From NCBI GenBank assembly GCA_023954715.1, contig JAGSHD010000006.1:62001-126000 (forward strand): a DNA stretch of 64,000 nucleotides, read 5' to 3'. The notes beneath the pieces are model-generated. The model saw only the letters and a list, made by a program, of their open reading frames with translations, was not told the origin of the DNA and ran no database searches. This DNA comes from Candidatus Cloacimonadota bacterium (GTDB lineage: Bacteria > Muiribacteriota > UBA6191). Of this stretch, positions 45,347-55,114 are shown in pieces. How positions within the stretch are numbered: position 1 is the stretch's first letter; every line of letters starts with the position of its first letter. A program made the position numbers and the translations under genes.

Positions 45347-46543
45347 ATGAACCAAAAATATGATGTTGTTATTTTAGGAGCCGGAGCCTCTGGCTTGTTT
45401 TGCGCATTTCATTTAGCTAAACGTGGTAAAAAGGTTCTTGTTTTAGAGCATAATAAATTTGCAGGCAAAAAAATTCTGGTCTCAGGTGGTGGAAAATGTA
45501 ATTTTACCAATCAAGACGTGAGCATCAATAATTATGTCTCAAAAAACCCACGATTTTGCCATTCGGCATTAGCAAATTTTGCTAGCTCTGATTTTTTAGA
45601 CATGATTCATGAATATGATATTCCCTATGAACAACGAGAGTTAGGTAAATACTTTTGTAAAAATTCATCAAAAGATATTCAAAAAATGCTTCTTAGTGAA
45701 TGTAAAAAATACAAAGCAAATCTTGTGTTCAGCATACAATTTATGGGGGTTGAGTCACGTGATAATCAATACTATGTTGAGTGCCTTCATAATAATCAGT
45801 TTATCCAAATTCAATCGGAACATTTTATCGTAGCTAGTGGAGGCCTATCCTTTGAAACCCTTGGATCGACTAATATTGGATACAAAATAGCAGAACAGTT
45901 TGGTCTAAAAATGATTCCAACAAAACCCGGATTAGTTAGTCTTGAGTTCTCTCAACAAGAGAAAGAAGTTTTCAAAGGTTTACAAGGTATAGCCCTTAAG
46001 ACACAACTTTCAACAAAAGATGCTATCTTTCACGAAGCCATGTTGTTTACTCACACGGGTATTTCTGGCCCCTGCACCTTACAAATTTCGTCTCATTGGA
46101 CTCCGGGACAAACTATTCAAATGAACTTTGCTCTTGGCTTTGATTTTCAAGCTTTTATACAAGAAGAGCAAGACCTAAACCCCAAAAAGAGTCTCGAAAA
46201 CACTCTTGCTAAAGAGTTTCCTAAAAAACTGGTACATGCACTTTTAAGTACAGATAACTCATTACCTAGCTCAATTGATAAAATGACCCCGCAACATTGC
46301 GATACTTTAGCCAATCTCTTTTGTAACTATCAATTAATACCACGAACAACGAGTGGGTACAATAAAGCAGAAATCACTTGTGGTGGAGTAAATACTAAAT
46401 CCATAAACCCCAAGACAATGGAAGTCAAATCACAAAAAAATCTATACTTTATTGGTGAGGTTTTAGACGTTAGTGGTTGGCTTGGTGGATATAACTTTCA
46501 ATGGGCATGGGCCTCTGCTTATGCATGCTCCCAATCTATTTAA
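45347..46543 (+). CDS. YhiN/HI0933-family FAD-dependent oxidoreductase
   Basis: A 398-residue flavoprotein has the FAD-binding G-A-G-A-S-G-L (10-16), followed by the family signature K-I-L-V-S-G-G-G-K-C-N-F-T-N. T-H-T-G-I-S-G-P lies near 235, and the end has G-E-V-L-D-V-S-G-W-L-G-G-Y-N-F-Q-W-A-W-A-S-A. The family (BaiN/YhiN) includes enzymes with uncertain substrates, and a redox role is all that can be said. The gap upstream (45022-45346) is AT-rich without visible structure. The stop overlaps the convergent gene end by 8 bases. Confidence 0.92.
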   Translation: MNQKYDVVILGAGASGLFCAFHLAKRGKKVLVLEHNKFAGKKILVSGGGKCNFTNQDVSINNYVSKNPRFCHSALANFASSDFLDMIHEYDIPYEQRELGKYFCKNSSKDIQKMLLSECKKYKANLVFSIQFMGVESRDNQYYVECLHNNQFIQIQSEHFIVASGGLSFETLGSTNIGYKIAEQFGLKMIPTKPGLVSLEFSQQEKEVFKGLQGIALKTQLSTKDAIFHEAMLFTHTGISGPCTLQISSHWTPGQTIQMNFALGFDFQAFIQEEQDLNPKKSLENTLAKEFPKKLVHALLSTDNSLPSSIDKMTPQHCDTLANLFCNYQLIPRTTSGYNKAEITCGGVNTKSINPKTMEVKSQKNLYFIGEVLDVSGWLGGYNFQWAWASAYACSQSI

Positions 46544-48296
46544 GCAAACTCCACTTTTCTATGTCATCGGGATTACCTGATTTTGCTCCTATATATAGGT
46601 TTAACAATTCAATTTCAGGGCTTTGTTCTGAGTCTTCTGTAGAACAAGGGACTTCGATCAGCCATAGGCCTTCTCGCACACTAATTGCTTCATCTAGTTG
46701 AGTTTCTAGCTCACCATAATTTAGAGCTGAACTATGGTGGCCACCATAAGCTTGGATCAACAATTGGTAATTCATGTCTTCAGACCCACAGGTATACATG
46801 GGACAGTCTCCCTGTTTACCTAAATGAAAAATATTGTTTCTCATCAATACAATAATGGCAAAGTGCTTTTCTTTCAAAAAGTGAATTAACTCATTGCATT
46901 GAAACTGAAAACCACCATCACCTGTCACTACTAAAGGGATATCATCTAAATTATTGGATTTTATAACATTACAAGCTGCCCTAGCATAAGGAATAGAAGT
47001 CCCCATAGCAGCATACCATGGATTGGTCAACCACGATCTTCTCAATTTACTTTGCCTTGCCTCAAAACTAAAGCTGGCAAAAAATGAATTACCAATCTCT
47101 GGCAAGAAACAAAAGTTTTCATCGAACTTTACTTGAATAGCATTTAGAGAAATCGCTAGGTTTTTAAACGATAGCTTTTCACTATGATTTATCTCAACAC
47201 GAGGTGGTTTGGGTATATTACAATCAAATTTTGGTATTTCTAAATCAAGTAGACGATCCATTACACCAAGCACCTCACTACAAGATGCCGTGTCTCCTTT
47301 TAAAGAAACTTTATTTTCAAACTTGTCTATAATAAAGGTACCTGTTGCAAAAGCAGAGCTTGAATCCTGAGTACAAATACTTGTACAAATCTCTAAAATA
47401 AAGTCAGCTTGGTTTTCTATGTAGTCTCTAGAATAGTCACTTGAAAAGACCCCGTTATAAGTACCAAGACTCAAAGCAGAGCTTTCATCAAAAATTCCTT
47501 TAGCAAAAATATTACAAGCATATGGGATAGAAAACTTCTCAATAAACAATTTAACCTGTTGAATCAATCTTGGATTAGACTTAATCTTCTCACCAATAAA
47601 TAATAAGGGCTTTTTGGACTCTACAAATTTTTGATGGATATGATCACTTACTTCTAACACTCCACTTGTTGTTGTAGATGGTGCTTTAAAGACCTCTAAA
47701 GGTTGTACCTTTTGAAAAACTAAATCTCTTGGGATCTCAATAAAAACTGGTTGTTGATTATCTTTAGCATAATTAACAATTTCTAAAAACTTATTGCCGG
47801 CATTACTTGGCTGTACATCATTTTTCGAACCAATTAGGCGTTCTGCACGTAAGCCCAAAGCCTTAAAGGCTGCAATAGCATTATTATAGTCTACCTCCCA
47901 AGAATTACTCGGATGGATAGCATGGTGCAAACCACCTGACTCAATCTCAGACTCTCCAGGAGCTCCAGATATAAACACCACAGGAAGACGCTCACTCATA
48001 GCTAAGGCCGCTGCACTCATACATGGTAAAGATCCCACCGTGTATGTGGTTAAAACAAACGAGATACCACATAGTTCAGCTTGTCCACATGCCGAAAATC
48101 CAGCATGCATTTCATTACTAGAAGGTAAAAGGTTTAAATCATTGGATAAACCTTTCATAATATTGGCTGCGTAATCTCCACCCACCCCATATACATCATG
48201 TATATCATTGGACTGAATTATCTTTACTAAACACTCGGCTAGATCGGGTAATTGATTAAAGTAGCTTTGACCGTAATTTTTAACAAATTTGTTCAT
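46536..48296 (-). CDS. thiamin-diphosphate-dependent 2-oxoacid decarboxylase-like enzyme
   Basis: The 586-residue protein has the three-domain ThDP fold. It carries Y-G-V-G-G-D-Y (Asp41), N-E-M-H (Glu62 contacting the thiazolium), G-L-H-H (His124-His125) and the cofactor motif G-D-G-G-F-Q-F ending N-N. The Asp, Glu and double His match catalytic residues of pyruvate/indolepyruvate decarboxylases. However, the usual N-N-x-G-Y-x-x-E glutamate is replaced by N-N-I-F-H-L-G-K, so the reaction may differ. Start 48296 is preferred because AGGTG precedes it. The substrate is unknown; a pyruvate- or arylpyruvate-type 2-oxoacid is plausible. Confidence 0.8.
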   Translation of the reverse strand: MNKFVKNYGQSYFNQLPDLAECLVKIIQSNDIHDVYGVGGDYAANIMKGLSNDLNLLPSSNEMHAGFSACGQAELCGISFVLTTYTVGSLPCMSAAALAMSERLPVVFISGAPGESEIESGGLHHAIHPSNSWEVDYNNAIAAFKALGLRAERLIGSKNDVQPSNAGNKFLEIVNYAKDNQQPVFIEIPRDLVFQKVQPLEVFKAPSTTTSGVLEVSDHIHQKFVESKKPLLFIGEKIKSNPRLIQQVKLFIEKFSIPYACNIFAKGIFDESSALSLGTYNGVFSSDYSRDYIENQADFILEICTSICTQDSSSAFATGTFIIDKFENKVSLKGDTASCSEVLGVMDRLLDLEIPKFDCNIPKPPRVEINHSEKLSFKNLAISLNAIQVKFDENFCFLPEIGNSFFASFSFEARQSKLRRSWLTNPWYAAMGTSIPYARAACNVIKSNNLDDIPLVVTGDGGFQFQCNELIHFLKEKHFAIIVLMRNNIFHLGKQGDCPMYTCGSEDMNYQLLIQAYGGHHSSALNYGELETQLDEAISVREGLWLIEVPCSTEDSEQSPEIELLNLYIGAKSGNPDDIEKWSLLK

Positions 48297-48541
48297 AAAA
48301 CACCTAATTAGAGACACGTAAAAGTCTATATTTTCTATTTAGGATATTTTACTCTACTTTAGTAAGCTTTGTAAGATACGATCGATCAATGAACAATATT
48401 TTATAATTATTAGATTGATCTCTTTGAAAAAAGGAGAAGAGCACACAAGTTTTTTCAAGTCTTTGATTTATTGGTGCCCCTAGATGGTATCAACTTTTGT
48501 GAATAAGTTAAAAAGTTATAGCTGAATAGTTAGCAATTTTT

Positions 48542-48892
48542 TTAACTAGTAGGCTGACAAAAAGTTTGTTGAATCTGCATGAATAGATCTACAATCGATT
48601 GATTTTTCACACTATAATAAGAGAAGTTACCATTTCGTTTTGAAACTAGTACACCTCGATCTTTTAATATGGATAGGTGTTGTGATAAAGTTGCCTGAGC
48701 AAGTCCAGTGTACTCTTCAAGACAACGTACATTTTGCTCGCCCTCTTTTAACACACATAAGATTTTTAACCTAGCTGGATGGGCCAAAACTTTAAGTGCG
48801 CGAGAAGCACTTTCAATATGCTCTCCTTGATCACTAAACATTTGATCTAATTTACATTTGAAATCTTTATCTATAATGCTATCTTTTTCCAT
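48542..48892 (-). CDS. ArsR/SmtB-family regulator with BigR/SqrR-like cysteines
   Basis: A 116-residue winged-helix regulator. A-H-P-A-R-L-K-I-L and the recognition helix T-L-S-Q-H-L-S-I-L-K are classic ArsR features. It lacks the ArsR C-x-C-x-x-C metal motif. Instead Cys46 (end of L-K-I-L-C) and Cys112 (T-F-C, four residues before the end) sit where BigR/SqrR persulfide sensors have their redox pair; Cys57 and Cys13 are extra. It may sense sulfide/persulfide or a thiophilic metal. It follows the efflux operon by 143 bases on the same strand, with an inverted repeat just before its ATG. It is likely autoregulated. Confidence 0.88.
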   Translation of the reverse strand: MEKDSIIDKDFKCKLDQMFSDQGEHIESASRALKVLAHPARLKILCVLKEGEQNVRCLEEYTGLAQATLSQHLSILKDRGVLVSKRNGNFSYYSVKNQSIVDLFMQIQQTFCQPTS

Positions 48893-48908
48893 AATTCTCC
48901 CAATTCGT

Positions 48909-48921
48909 GAATACGGTATTC
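48909..48921. promoter_or_regulatory. inverted repeat, candidate operator of the ArsR gene
   Basis: GAATAC-G-GTATTC is a perfect 6+6 inverted repeat 17-29 bases upstream of the ArsR start codon. Its AT-rich arms and position, overlapping where a ribosome could load or a promoter end, fit autorepression by a small dimeric regulator. Confidence 0.45.
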
Positions 48922-49035
48922 CAATTGATAATGATAGTCAAGTAAATTTCACAAAAGTCTTAAATTTGTCCCATATATTACCCCTAAATCACCGAATTAG
49001 ACGCAGTGTGCAGACTTCTGTGAAACTATCTATCA

Positions 49036-52000
49036 TTAGAATTCTCTATTTTTTTGCTCCCCAAATTTAGCAAACAATTCTTCAAACCACGGATAAGCAA
49101 CTGGTATGACTAAAAGAGTCAAAATGGTTGAACTAATCAGTCCCCCTAAAACTACAGTTGCCAAAGGGCGCTGAACTTCTGAGCCTGTACCAGTTGATAC
49201 AAGTAATGGCACTAATCCTAGCCCAGTCGTCAAAGCTGTCATCAACACGGGACGTAGTCTATTTAGTGCTGCTTTAGTACAAGCTACTTTAGTGTCAAGT
49301 CCTTGTCGGCAGAGATGATTCATGGATTCCACCAAGACCATTGAGTTTTCCAGAGCGATTCCAAAAAGTGCAATAAACCCAACAGTGGCTGGCACGGATA
49401 AATTGATATTAGTAAGGTACAAGGCTATAATCCCTCCCACCAACGCTAATGGTATATTTAGCAAAATTAGAGTCGCATCCTTTAAACTTTCAAAGTTTGC
49501 ATAAATCATCAAAAAGATAAACAATAAGGTAATCGGAATCACAAACAATAAACGTTTATTTGCTTCTTGTTGTAACTTAAATTGTCCGCCCCAAGTCATC
49601 AAATATCCACTAGGAAACACAACGTTCTCTTGAATACTCTTTTGTGCATCTTTAACAAATGATCCAATGTCTCTTTTATTTACATTACACTGGATTGTAA
49701 TTAATCTCTGCCCATTCACACGAGTAATTTGACGATAACCACTAATCTCTTGGATATGGGCTAACTCACGTAATGTGATATATCCCCCATTTGATAGAGG
49801 TATTACAATTTTTGCAATATCCTCAGGGGTTTTACGATCCTTTTTTGGATAACGTACTACAATCGGAAACTGCTTTACACCATCAAAAATAACTCCAGCC
49901 TCTTGGCCACCAATCGCTATAGCAAATGTACTTTGTACATCCTCTACATTCAATCCGTACCTAGCTATCACATCATGCTTTAAAGTTATTTTTAATTGAT
50001 TGGCTCCAGCTATTTGCGCCACTTCAATGTCACGAGCACCATACACTCCTTCTAAAACTTTTGAAATCTCATCGGCAGTCTTTTTAAGCTGATCTAAATC
50101 ATCCCCAAAAAGCTTTATTGCTAATTGTGCTCTGACTCCCTCTAATAACTCATCCACCGTCATAGCTATGGGCTGACTAAAGTTTGATTTTACACCTTTA
50201 ATTCCATGAATTTCTTCTCTGATAAGTTCTACTAACTCCTCTTGTGTAGAGACTCTCCATTGGGATTTATCTACTAGGGTTAAAAACATTTCTGCACTAT
50301 TTATTGGATCTGCGTGGGCTCCTACTTCACCTCTCCCTATTCTACTCACAACCATTTCTATTTCTGGAATTGCCTTTAACTTACGCTCTACTAGTAATGT
50401 GGTCTCTTTACTTTGACTAATCGCTATTGAAGGAGACATAGTTAGACGAACAACGATTGTTCCTTCTTGTAAGCTTGGTGTAAACTCGGATCCTAATTTT
50501 GGTAATGTAAACGCACCAATCAACAATAAGCCAACACACAAAACCAAGGCATAGACTCTTTGATTTAAAAATATCTCCAAAATTGGTTGATATATCTTTT
50601 TAAGGTTTAAGAGCAGTATTTCTGGGCCACCCAATTTTTTAGACTTACTCTTCTTTAATAGCAAACTACTCAGTGTAGGAGCGATGATAGCAGCATAGAT
50701 TAATGAGCCAAACATAGCTAAGGCAACAGTATAAGCTAATGGTCTAAAAGTTTTACCCTCCACTCCTTGCAAAGTAAATAAAGGTACAAAAACCAAGATG
50801 ATAATCATAATCGCGAAAACGATGGGTTTTCCCACTTCAAAACAAGATTCAATGACACATTCAAGTACAGTTCGATCCTTATATTGATTGAGTTTACTCA
50901 ATACACTTTCTACAATTACGATTGTACCATCCACCATCATACCAATCGCTATAGCAAGCCCTCCAAAAGACATTAAATTGGCCGAAATATCAAAGTAGTA
51001 CATTCCACAAAAAGCAAACAAAATAGAAAAAGGAATAGACATAGCTACTATTATGCTAGATGAAAAGCTCCCTAACATAAAAAATAAAATTAAAACAACA
51101 AAAAAGACTCCTTGATACAAAGCATTTTTTACAGTTTTTACACATGCCTCTACCAAAGATTTTTGTTGATAATAAGGCTTTATAACTAAACCTTTTGGCA
51201 AGATGTTTTGAATCTCTTCTAATCGTTTCTCAACCTTAGATATCACGGTAGATGAGTTCATTCCGTATAGTTTTACAACCATACCTGATATGATTTCTGA
51301 TACACCATCTTTAGTCTGTAAGCCTCGTCGGATTGCTCCTCCAACCTCTATATCAGCGACTTGTTTTAAATATATTGGAGTTTGATCTACCACCTTCACC
51401 ACAGTATTTTGTAAGTCTTTGATATTTCTTAAAAGACCAATAGATCGTACTACCATCTCTTCGGAGTTTTTTTCTATGTATTGGGCCCCTACATTTAAAT
51501 TATTGGCTTCTATTTTTTCTACGATGTCACTCATGGACAAACCAAACTTTTGTAGGCTTTGTGGGTGTACATTCACGTGAAATTGCTTTTCAAAGCCACC
51601 AATCCCTAAGACTTCAGTAACTCCTTTTACACTTTGTAAATGAAATTTCACTAACCAGTCTTGAACACTTCTTAACTCCTCTAAGCTGTACTTTCCGGTT
51701 TCATCTTCTAAATAATAAAATAGTATAAGGCCCATTCCAGTTGAGATTGGCCCCATTCCTGGCTCACCGTAACCTTCTGGTATTTGCTCTCTTGCTTCTT
51801 GAAGCCTTTCATTTACCAATTGTCTTGCTAAATATAAGTCCATATCATCTTCAAAATAGACATTAACAACAGACAAGCCAAAGTTAGAAACAGACCTAAC
51901 TTGCGTGACACCTGGTAATCCATTCATAGATATTTCTACAGGAAAAGTAACATACTTTTCAATCTCTTCTGGTGCCAAACCGTCCGTTACAGTAAAGACC

Positions 52001-52143
52001 TGTACTAAGTTAGGCGACACATCCGGAAAAGCATCAATGGCCAATTTGTTATAACTCAATAATCCACTAGCCATAATAATCGCCATGATTACAACGACCA
52101 AAAGACGATTATCAAGGCATTTTTTCATAATATTTTCTATCAT
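49036..52143 (-). CDS. czcA: heavy-metal efflux RND pump (CzcA/CusA family)
   Basis: The 1035-residue inner-membrane proton antiporter has the RND topology. TM4 carries A-I-G-M-M-V-D-G-T-I-V-I-V-E (Asp405, Glu412). CzcA-like periplasmic motifs include S-Q-P-I-A-M-T-V-D-E-L-L-E-G-V-R. The aspartate found earlier in TM4 of zinc/cobalt-type CzcA is replaced, which is nearer the CusA arrangement, yet CusA's periplasmic methionine triad is not evident. The metal therefore cannot be named. ATG with GGAG upstream. It follows the adaptor gene after 8 bases in an operon with the channel gene. Confidence 0.93.
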   Translation of the reverse strand: MIENIMKKCLDNRLLVVVIMAIIMASGLLSYNKLAIDAFPDVSPNLVQVFTVTDGLAPEEIEKYVTFPVEISMNGLPGVTQVRSVSNFGLSVVNVYFEDDMDLYLARQLVNERLQEAREQIPEGYGEPGMGPISTGMGLILFYYLEDETGKYSLEELRSVQDWLVKFHLQSVKGVTEVLGIGGFEKQFHVNVHPQSLQKFGLSMSDIVEKIEANNLNVGAQYIEKNSEEMVVRSIGLLRNIKDLQNTVVKVVDQTPIYLKQVADIEVGGAIRRGLQTKDGVSEIISGMVVKLYGMNSSTVISKVEKRLEEIQNILPKGLVIKPYYQQKSLVEACVKTVKNALYQGVFFVVLILFFMLGSFSSSIIVAMSIPFSILFAFCGMYYFDISANLMSFGGLAIAIGMMVDGTIVIVESVLSKLNQYKDRTVLECVIESCFEVGKPIVFAIMIIILVFVPLFTLQGVEGKTFRPLAYTVALAMFGSLIYAAIIAPTLSSLLLKKSKSKKLGGPEILLLNLKKIYQPILEIFLNQRVYALVLCVGLLLIGAFTLPKLGSEFTPSLQEGTIVVRLTMSPSIAISQSKETTLLVERKLKAIPEIEMVVSRIGRGEVGAHADPINSAEMFLTLVDKSQWRVSTQEELVELIREEIHGIKGVKSNFSQPIAMTVDELLEGVRAQLAIKLFGDDLDQLKKTADEISKVLEGVYGARDIEVAQIAGANQLKITLKHDVIARYGLNVEDVQSTFAIAIGGQEAGVIFDGVKQFPIVVRYPKKDRKTPEDIAKIVIPLSNGGYITLRELAHIQEISGYRQITRVNGQRLITIQCNVNKRDIGSFVKDAQKSIQENVVFPSGYLMTWGGQFKLQQEANKRLLFVIPITLLFIFLMIYANFESLKDATLILLNIPLALVGGIIALYLTNINLSVPATVGFIALFGIALENSMVLVESMNHLCRQGLDTKVACTKAALNRLRPVLMTALTTGLGLVPLLVSTGTGSEVQRPLATVVLGGLISSTILTLLVIPVAYPWFEELFAKFGEQKNREF

Positions 52144-52151
52144 TTCAACTC

Positions 52152-53615
52152 CTAATGATTATGACCATCACCTAAGGAGCCTTTGAGTAGCTCTGCTTTA
52201 ACATGAAACCCACCTATAGAAACATAGGTCTCATTTATATTGAGTCCTGTTATAATTTCTACATTAAAAGCATCTTGTCTTCCGATTTGTACTTTTTTTG
52301 GTTCAAACTTTTTATCATGTTTAACAAAAACAACCTTGCTACCATCCATCTCAAAAATTGCTGTTTTAGGCACAAGTATTTGCACCTTTATTTTGTCTAC
52401 AACTACATTCGCTTGCAAAAACAATCCTGCTTTTAAGCCGTCATCATATTTTATCAATGCTCTAGCATCAAAACTTCGAGTAGCTTCATTAATCGTCTTT
52501 CCGATGTAATCAATTTTTGCCTTATATGACTTTTCAGCTACGGTGACTTCTAGATCTTGCCCTAGTTTTATTTTTCTCGTATCTTGTGAGTACACTTGAA
52601 ACAATGCCCAATAATCCTGTAAATCTGCAATAGTATACACGCTAGTCTCCGAGCTAATCCTTTCTCCAACAACTAAGTGTTTAACAATAATATGACCGGC
52701 AAATGGTGCTCTTAATGAAGTTAAAGTTAAATCATCAGACTGAAAAGTATTTTGTGATAAATCACTGATTTCTTGCTCGGTCAAACCAAACAATACAAGT
52801 TTGTTTCTAGCACTTCTAAACTTTATGTCAACTAATTGAAGTAATCGTTTCTTTTGCAATAGCTCTCTTTCTATTTCATATTTTTGCTGATCTTTTTGAA
52901 AAGAGAAATCTGTTTGTGCCTCTTCTAACTGACTTTGGGCAGCTAGATAGGCCTCCTCACTATTTACTTTCTCTTTGAATAATTTTTGCTCTCGCTTCCA
53001 GGTTTTTTTTGCCAAACTCAACCTTGAAAACGATTTGTAAAAATCACCAATTGCTTCGTTTAAACTATCTCCATTTGTACTCAGGTCTGATTTTCCATCC
53101 TGTATTCTGGTAAGAGAATTATAAAAAGTATTTCTTAAATTTTCTACTCGTTGTAAATCTTGGCTAGCTAACTCGTAGTTTCTTTTCATTTCTATGAAAT
53201 TTGATCGTGCTTCACCAATTTCAAGACTATCTACTAAAGCTAAAATCTCACCTTTTTCTACATAATCCCCAAGTTTTTTCTCCACCTTTCTTACAAAACC
53301 AGAAAACCTTGGATTAATATGAACCAAACGATCTTCATTGAGTTGTAACTCACCGGAGTACTTCATTGTTTTATTTAAATATCCTTGACCCACATTAGAC
53401 AGAGTCATCTTCAACTCTTTGATATCCTTTGGACTTAATGTAGCTTTAGACTCTTCTTTGGAGTGATCATGGCCTTTATGAGGATCAACAGCTTTCTTAC
53501 TATGGTCATGATCCTTATGACTTTTGGACTTATGTGATGATGCCCCGTGATCATGCCCAGGACCAGCAACACTTAGACTAATAAGACATGCGCCTATAAT
53601 TATTAATTTATACAT
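52152..53615 (-). CDS. RND periplasmic adaptor (CzcB-like) with His-rich N-terminus
   Basis: A 487-residue membrane-fusion protein. After a signal peptide (to about V-A-G, residue 18), a stretch of some 35 residues contains about ten histidines with Asp/Lys (H-D-H-G, H-K-D-H-D-H, H-K-G-H-D-H), a metal-binding extension of the CzcB type. Barrel-sandwich and long alpha-hairpin domains follow (L-V-D-S-L-E-I-G-E-A, Q-R-V-E-N-L to about 270), then A-P-F-A-G-H-I and a beta-barrel. The C-terminus ends G-D-G-H-N-H. Its start overlaps the channel gene by 13 bases. It links pump and channel and probably delivers metal. Confidence 0.93.
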   Translation of the reverse strand: MYKLIIIGACLISLSVAGPGHDHGASSHKSKSHKDHDHSKKAVDPHKGHDHSKEESKATLSPKDIKELKMTLSNVGQGYLNKTMKYSGELQLNEDRLVHINPRFSGFVRKVEKKLGDYVEKGEILALVDSLEIGEARSNFIEMKRNYELASQDLQRVENLRNTFYNSLTRIQDGKSDLSTNGDSLNEAIGDFYKSFSRLSLAKKTWKREQKLFKEKVNSEEAYLAAQSQLEEAQTDFSFQKDQQKYEIERELLQKKRLLQLVDIKFRSARNKLVLFGLTEQEISDLSQNTFQSDDLTLTSLRAPFAGHIIVKHLVVGERISSETSVYTIADLQDYWALFQVYSQDTRKIKLGQDLEVTVAEKSYKAKIDYIGKTINEATRSFDARALIKYDDGLKAGLFLQANVVVDKIKVQILVPKTAIFEMDGSKVVFVKHDKKFEPKKVQIGRQDAFNVEIITGLNINETYVSIGGFHVKAELLKGSLGDGHNH

Positions 53616-54841
53616 TGTAGCTCCACATCTCTATTTAAATATAATTTTTCAATTTGATTGCTAAAAATATACAGTTCGCGTTTTGTATTTAAATGTAGCC
53701 GTCTACTCTCAACTAAGTTTTTTCGAGCTTCTAAAACTTCTAAATAATCTGATTTACCAGCACTTTGGGCTTTTATAACTTGAGTATAAAGTCTTTCTGA
53801 AGAAGGTAAGATAATTTTATCTAACTTAGATAATGTCTTTTGACTTAGAGATACCAAGTTTATTAATTTCTTTGTCTCTTTTTTTAAGTCTAACATTTCA
53901 TGTTTAGATTGCTGTTCCTGTACTCGTACTCTTGCATTTTGCGCTCTAATTCCACCTTCATTTCGATCATTAAATCCTAAAGGAATACTATAAGATAAAA
54001 CAAAAGAGGTCTCATCATTACCGTTAAAGTTTTGGATTGCCCCACCAAAAGTATGATCGAGTTTGGCATGAGATTTTTCTAGTTTTAAAATCTCTAGTTG
54101 AAGATCATTCTTTTTATTTATGATTTTCTTAACCAAGCTTTTATCCCAAGTGAGTTTCTCTAAGTTAGGGAGTTTCTCAAGAGATTTTAACTCATATTGA
54201 TCTATTTTTGTGAACCCATTGAACAATGAAAATAACTCCATTTTAGCCGTTTGATACTCATTTTTTGAATCTTCTAAATCTATCTCAGAAGTGCTTCTAA
54301 GGATCTTAGCTCGCTCTAATCCCAGTGGAGATATCTTGCCGTATTTAACTAATTTCTTTAAAATATTTTCAAACTCTAAAGTCATTTTATACAGGCTTTG
54401 TTCTAACTCTAATTTGGATCTCGAAAATACTGTCTCTAAGTACTTTTCTTTCATTTCAAAGTAGAGCTCGTGCAATTGTTTTTGATTTTCAAGGCTTTCT
54501 AGTTCCTTTTCTACCTGACTCACAGACACTCGATTATCTCTTTTGTTTCCACGCTCAAAAGTTTGACTATAACTCATTTGAAACAATGCGTCACTTACAC
54601 CCTTTCTTGCTTTGTTTCCACCAAATTCTTCGAGTTCAAACTCTAACTCAGGGTTGAGTTTTTTTGATGCTTGCTCCATCTCCCCGCTCTTACTTATTAA
54701 TTTATATTGATGGGATTGTACTAATGGATGCCACTCTAAAACATGGCCCCAGATTTCTTGTATTCCAATCTTCTTTTGTTCTGTTGCACTACTGATATTT
54801 ACTACCAACAAAATGGCAAATATATTTAAAATGATGCGCAT
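53603..54841 (-). CDS. outer-membrane efflux channel (TolC/CzcC family)
   Basis: A 412-residue protein with signal peptide (hydrophobic to about residue 18). Two long alpha-helical repeats follow, typical of TolC-type proteins: P-L-V-Q-S-H-Q-Y-K near 38 and, in the second half, A-Q-N-A-R-V-R-V-Q-E and A-Q-S-A-G-K-S-D-Y-L-E-V-L-E-A-R. The last motif is the well-conserved A-G-x-x-x-x-x-x-x-L-E-A segment. It forms the exit duct of the CzcCBA-like pump. It is the first pump gene and overlaps the adaptor gene. Confidence 0.93.
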   Translation of the reverse strand: MRIILNIFAILLVVNISSATEQKKIGIQEIWGHVLEWHPLVQSHQYKLISKSGEMEQASKKLNPELEFELEEFGGNKARKGVSDALFQMSYSQTFERGNKRDNRVSVSQVEKELESLENQKQLHELYFEMKEKYLETVFSRSKLELEQSLYKMTLEFENILKKLVKYGKISPLGLERAKILRSTSEIDLEDSKNEYQTAKMELFSLFNGFTKIDQYELKSLEKLPNLEKLTWDKSLVKKIINKKNDLQLEILKLEKSHAKLDHTFGGAIQNFNGNDETSFVLSYSIPLGFNDRNEGGIRAQNARVRVQEQQSKHEMLDLKKETKKLINLVSLSQKTLSKLDKIILPSSERLYTQVIKAQSAGKSDYLEVLEARKNLVESRRLHLNTKRELYIFSNQIEKLYLNRDVELQCIN

Positions 54842-54982
54842 TTTCTCTCCTATATCTCATTATCTCAACTGATTATCAAACTATATCCTAGCTTTACACA
54901 ACCAGTGTTATATTATTTATATCTAATTTTTATGGGTTTTGTTTTCAAAATGCACATACTATCAACTAACCAAAAAGCAGTC

Positions 54983-55078
54983 TCTCCAATTGTATTGGAG
55001 ATCAAAGATTGCTTGGTGGATGATTACATTTTGTAAAGTATTGAATGACTATATAAGCCTGTCTCATTTATATGAGAC
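54983..55078 (-). promoter_or_regulatory. two hairpins in the leader between the Cys-rich gene and the efflux operon
   Basis: TCTCCAAT/ATTGGAGA (54983-55001, 3-base loop) and GTCTCAT/ATGAGAC (55061-55078, 4-base loop) are perfect stems in the 273-base gap 54842-55114. Neither has a T run on the minus strand. They could be operators or RNA processing/attenuation structures that set pump expression relative to the upstream small gene. Confidence 0.4.
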
Positions 55079-55114
55079 TAACTCTTTTTCATATTGTCAT
55101 TCAAATAGAAGAGA

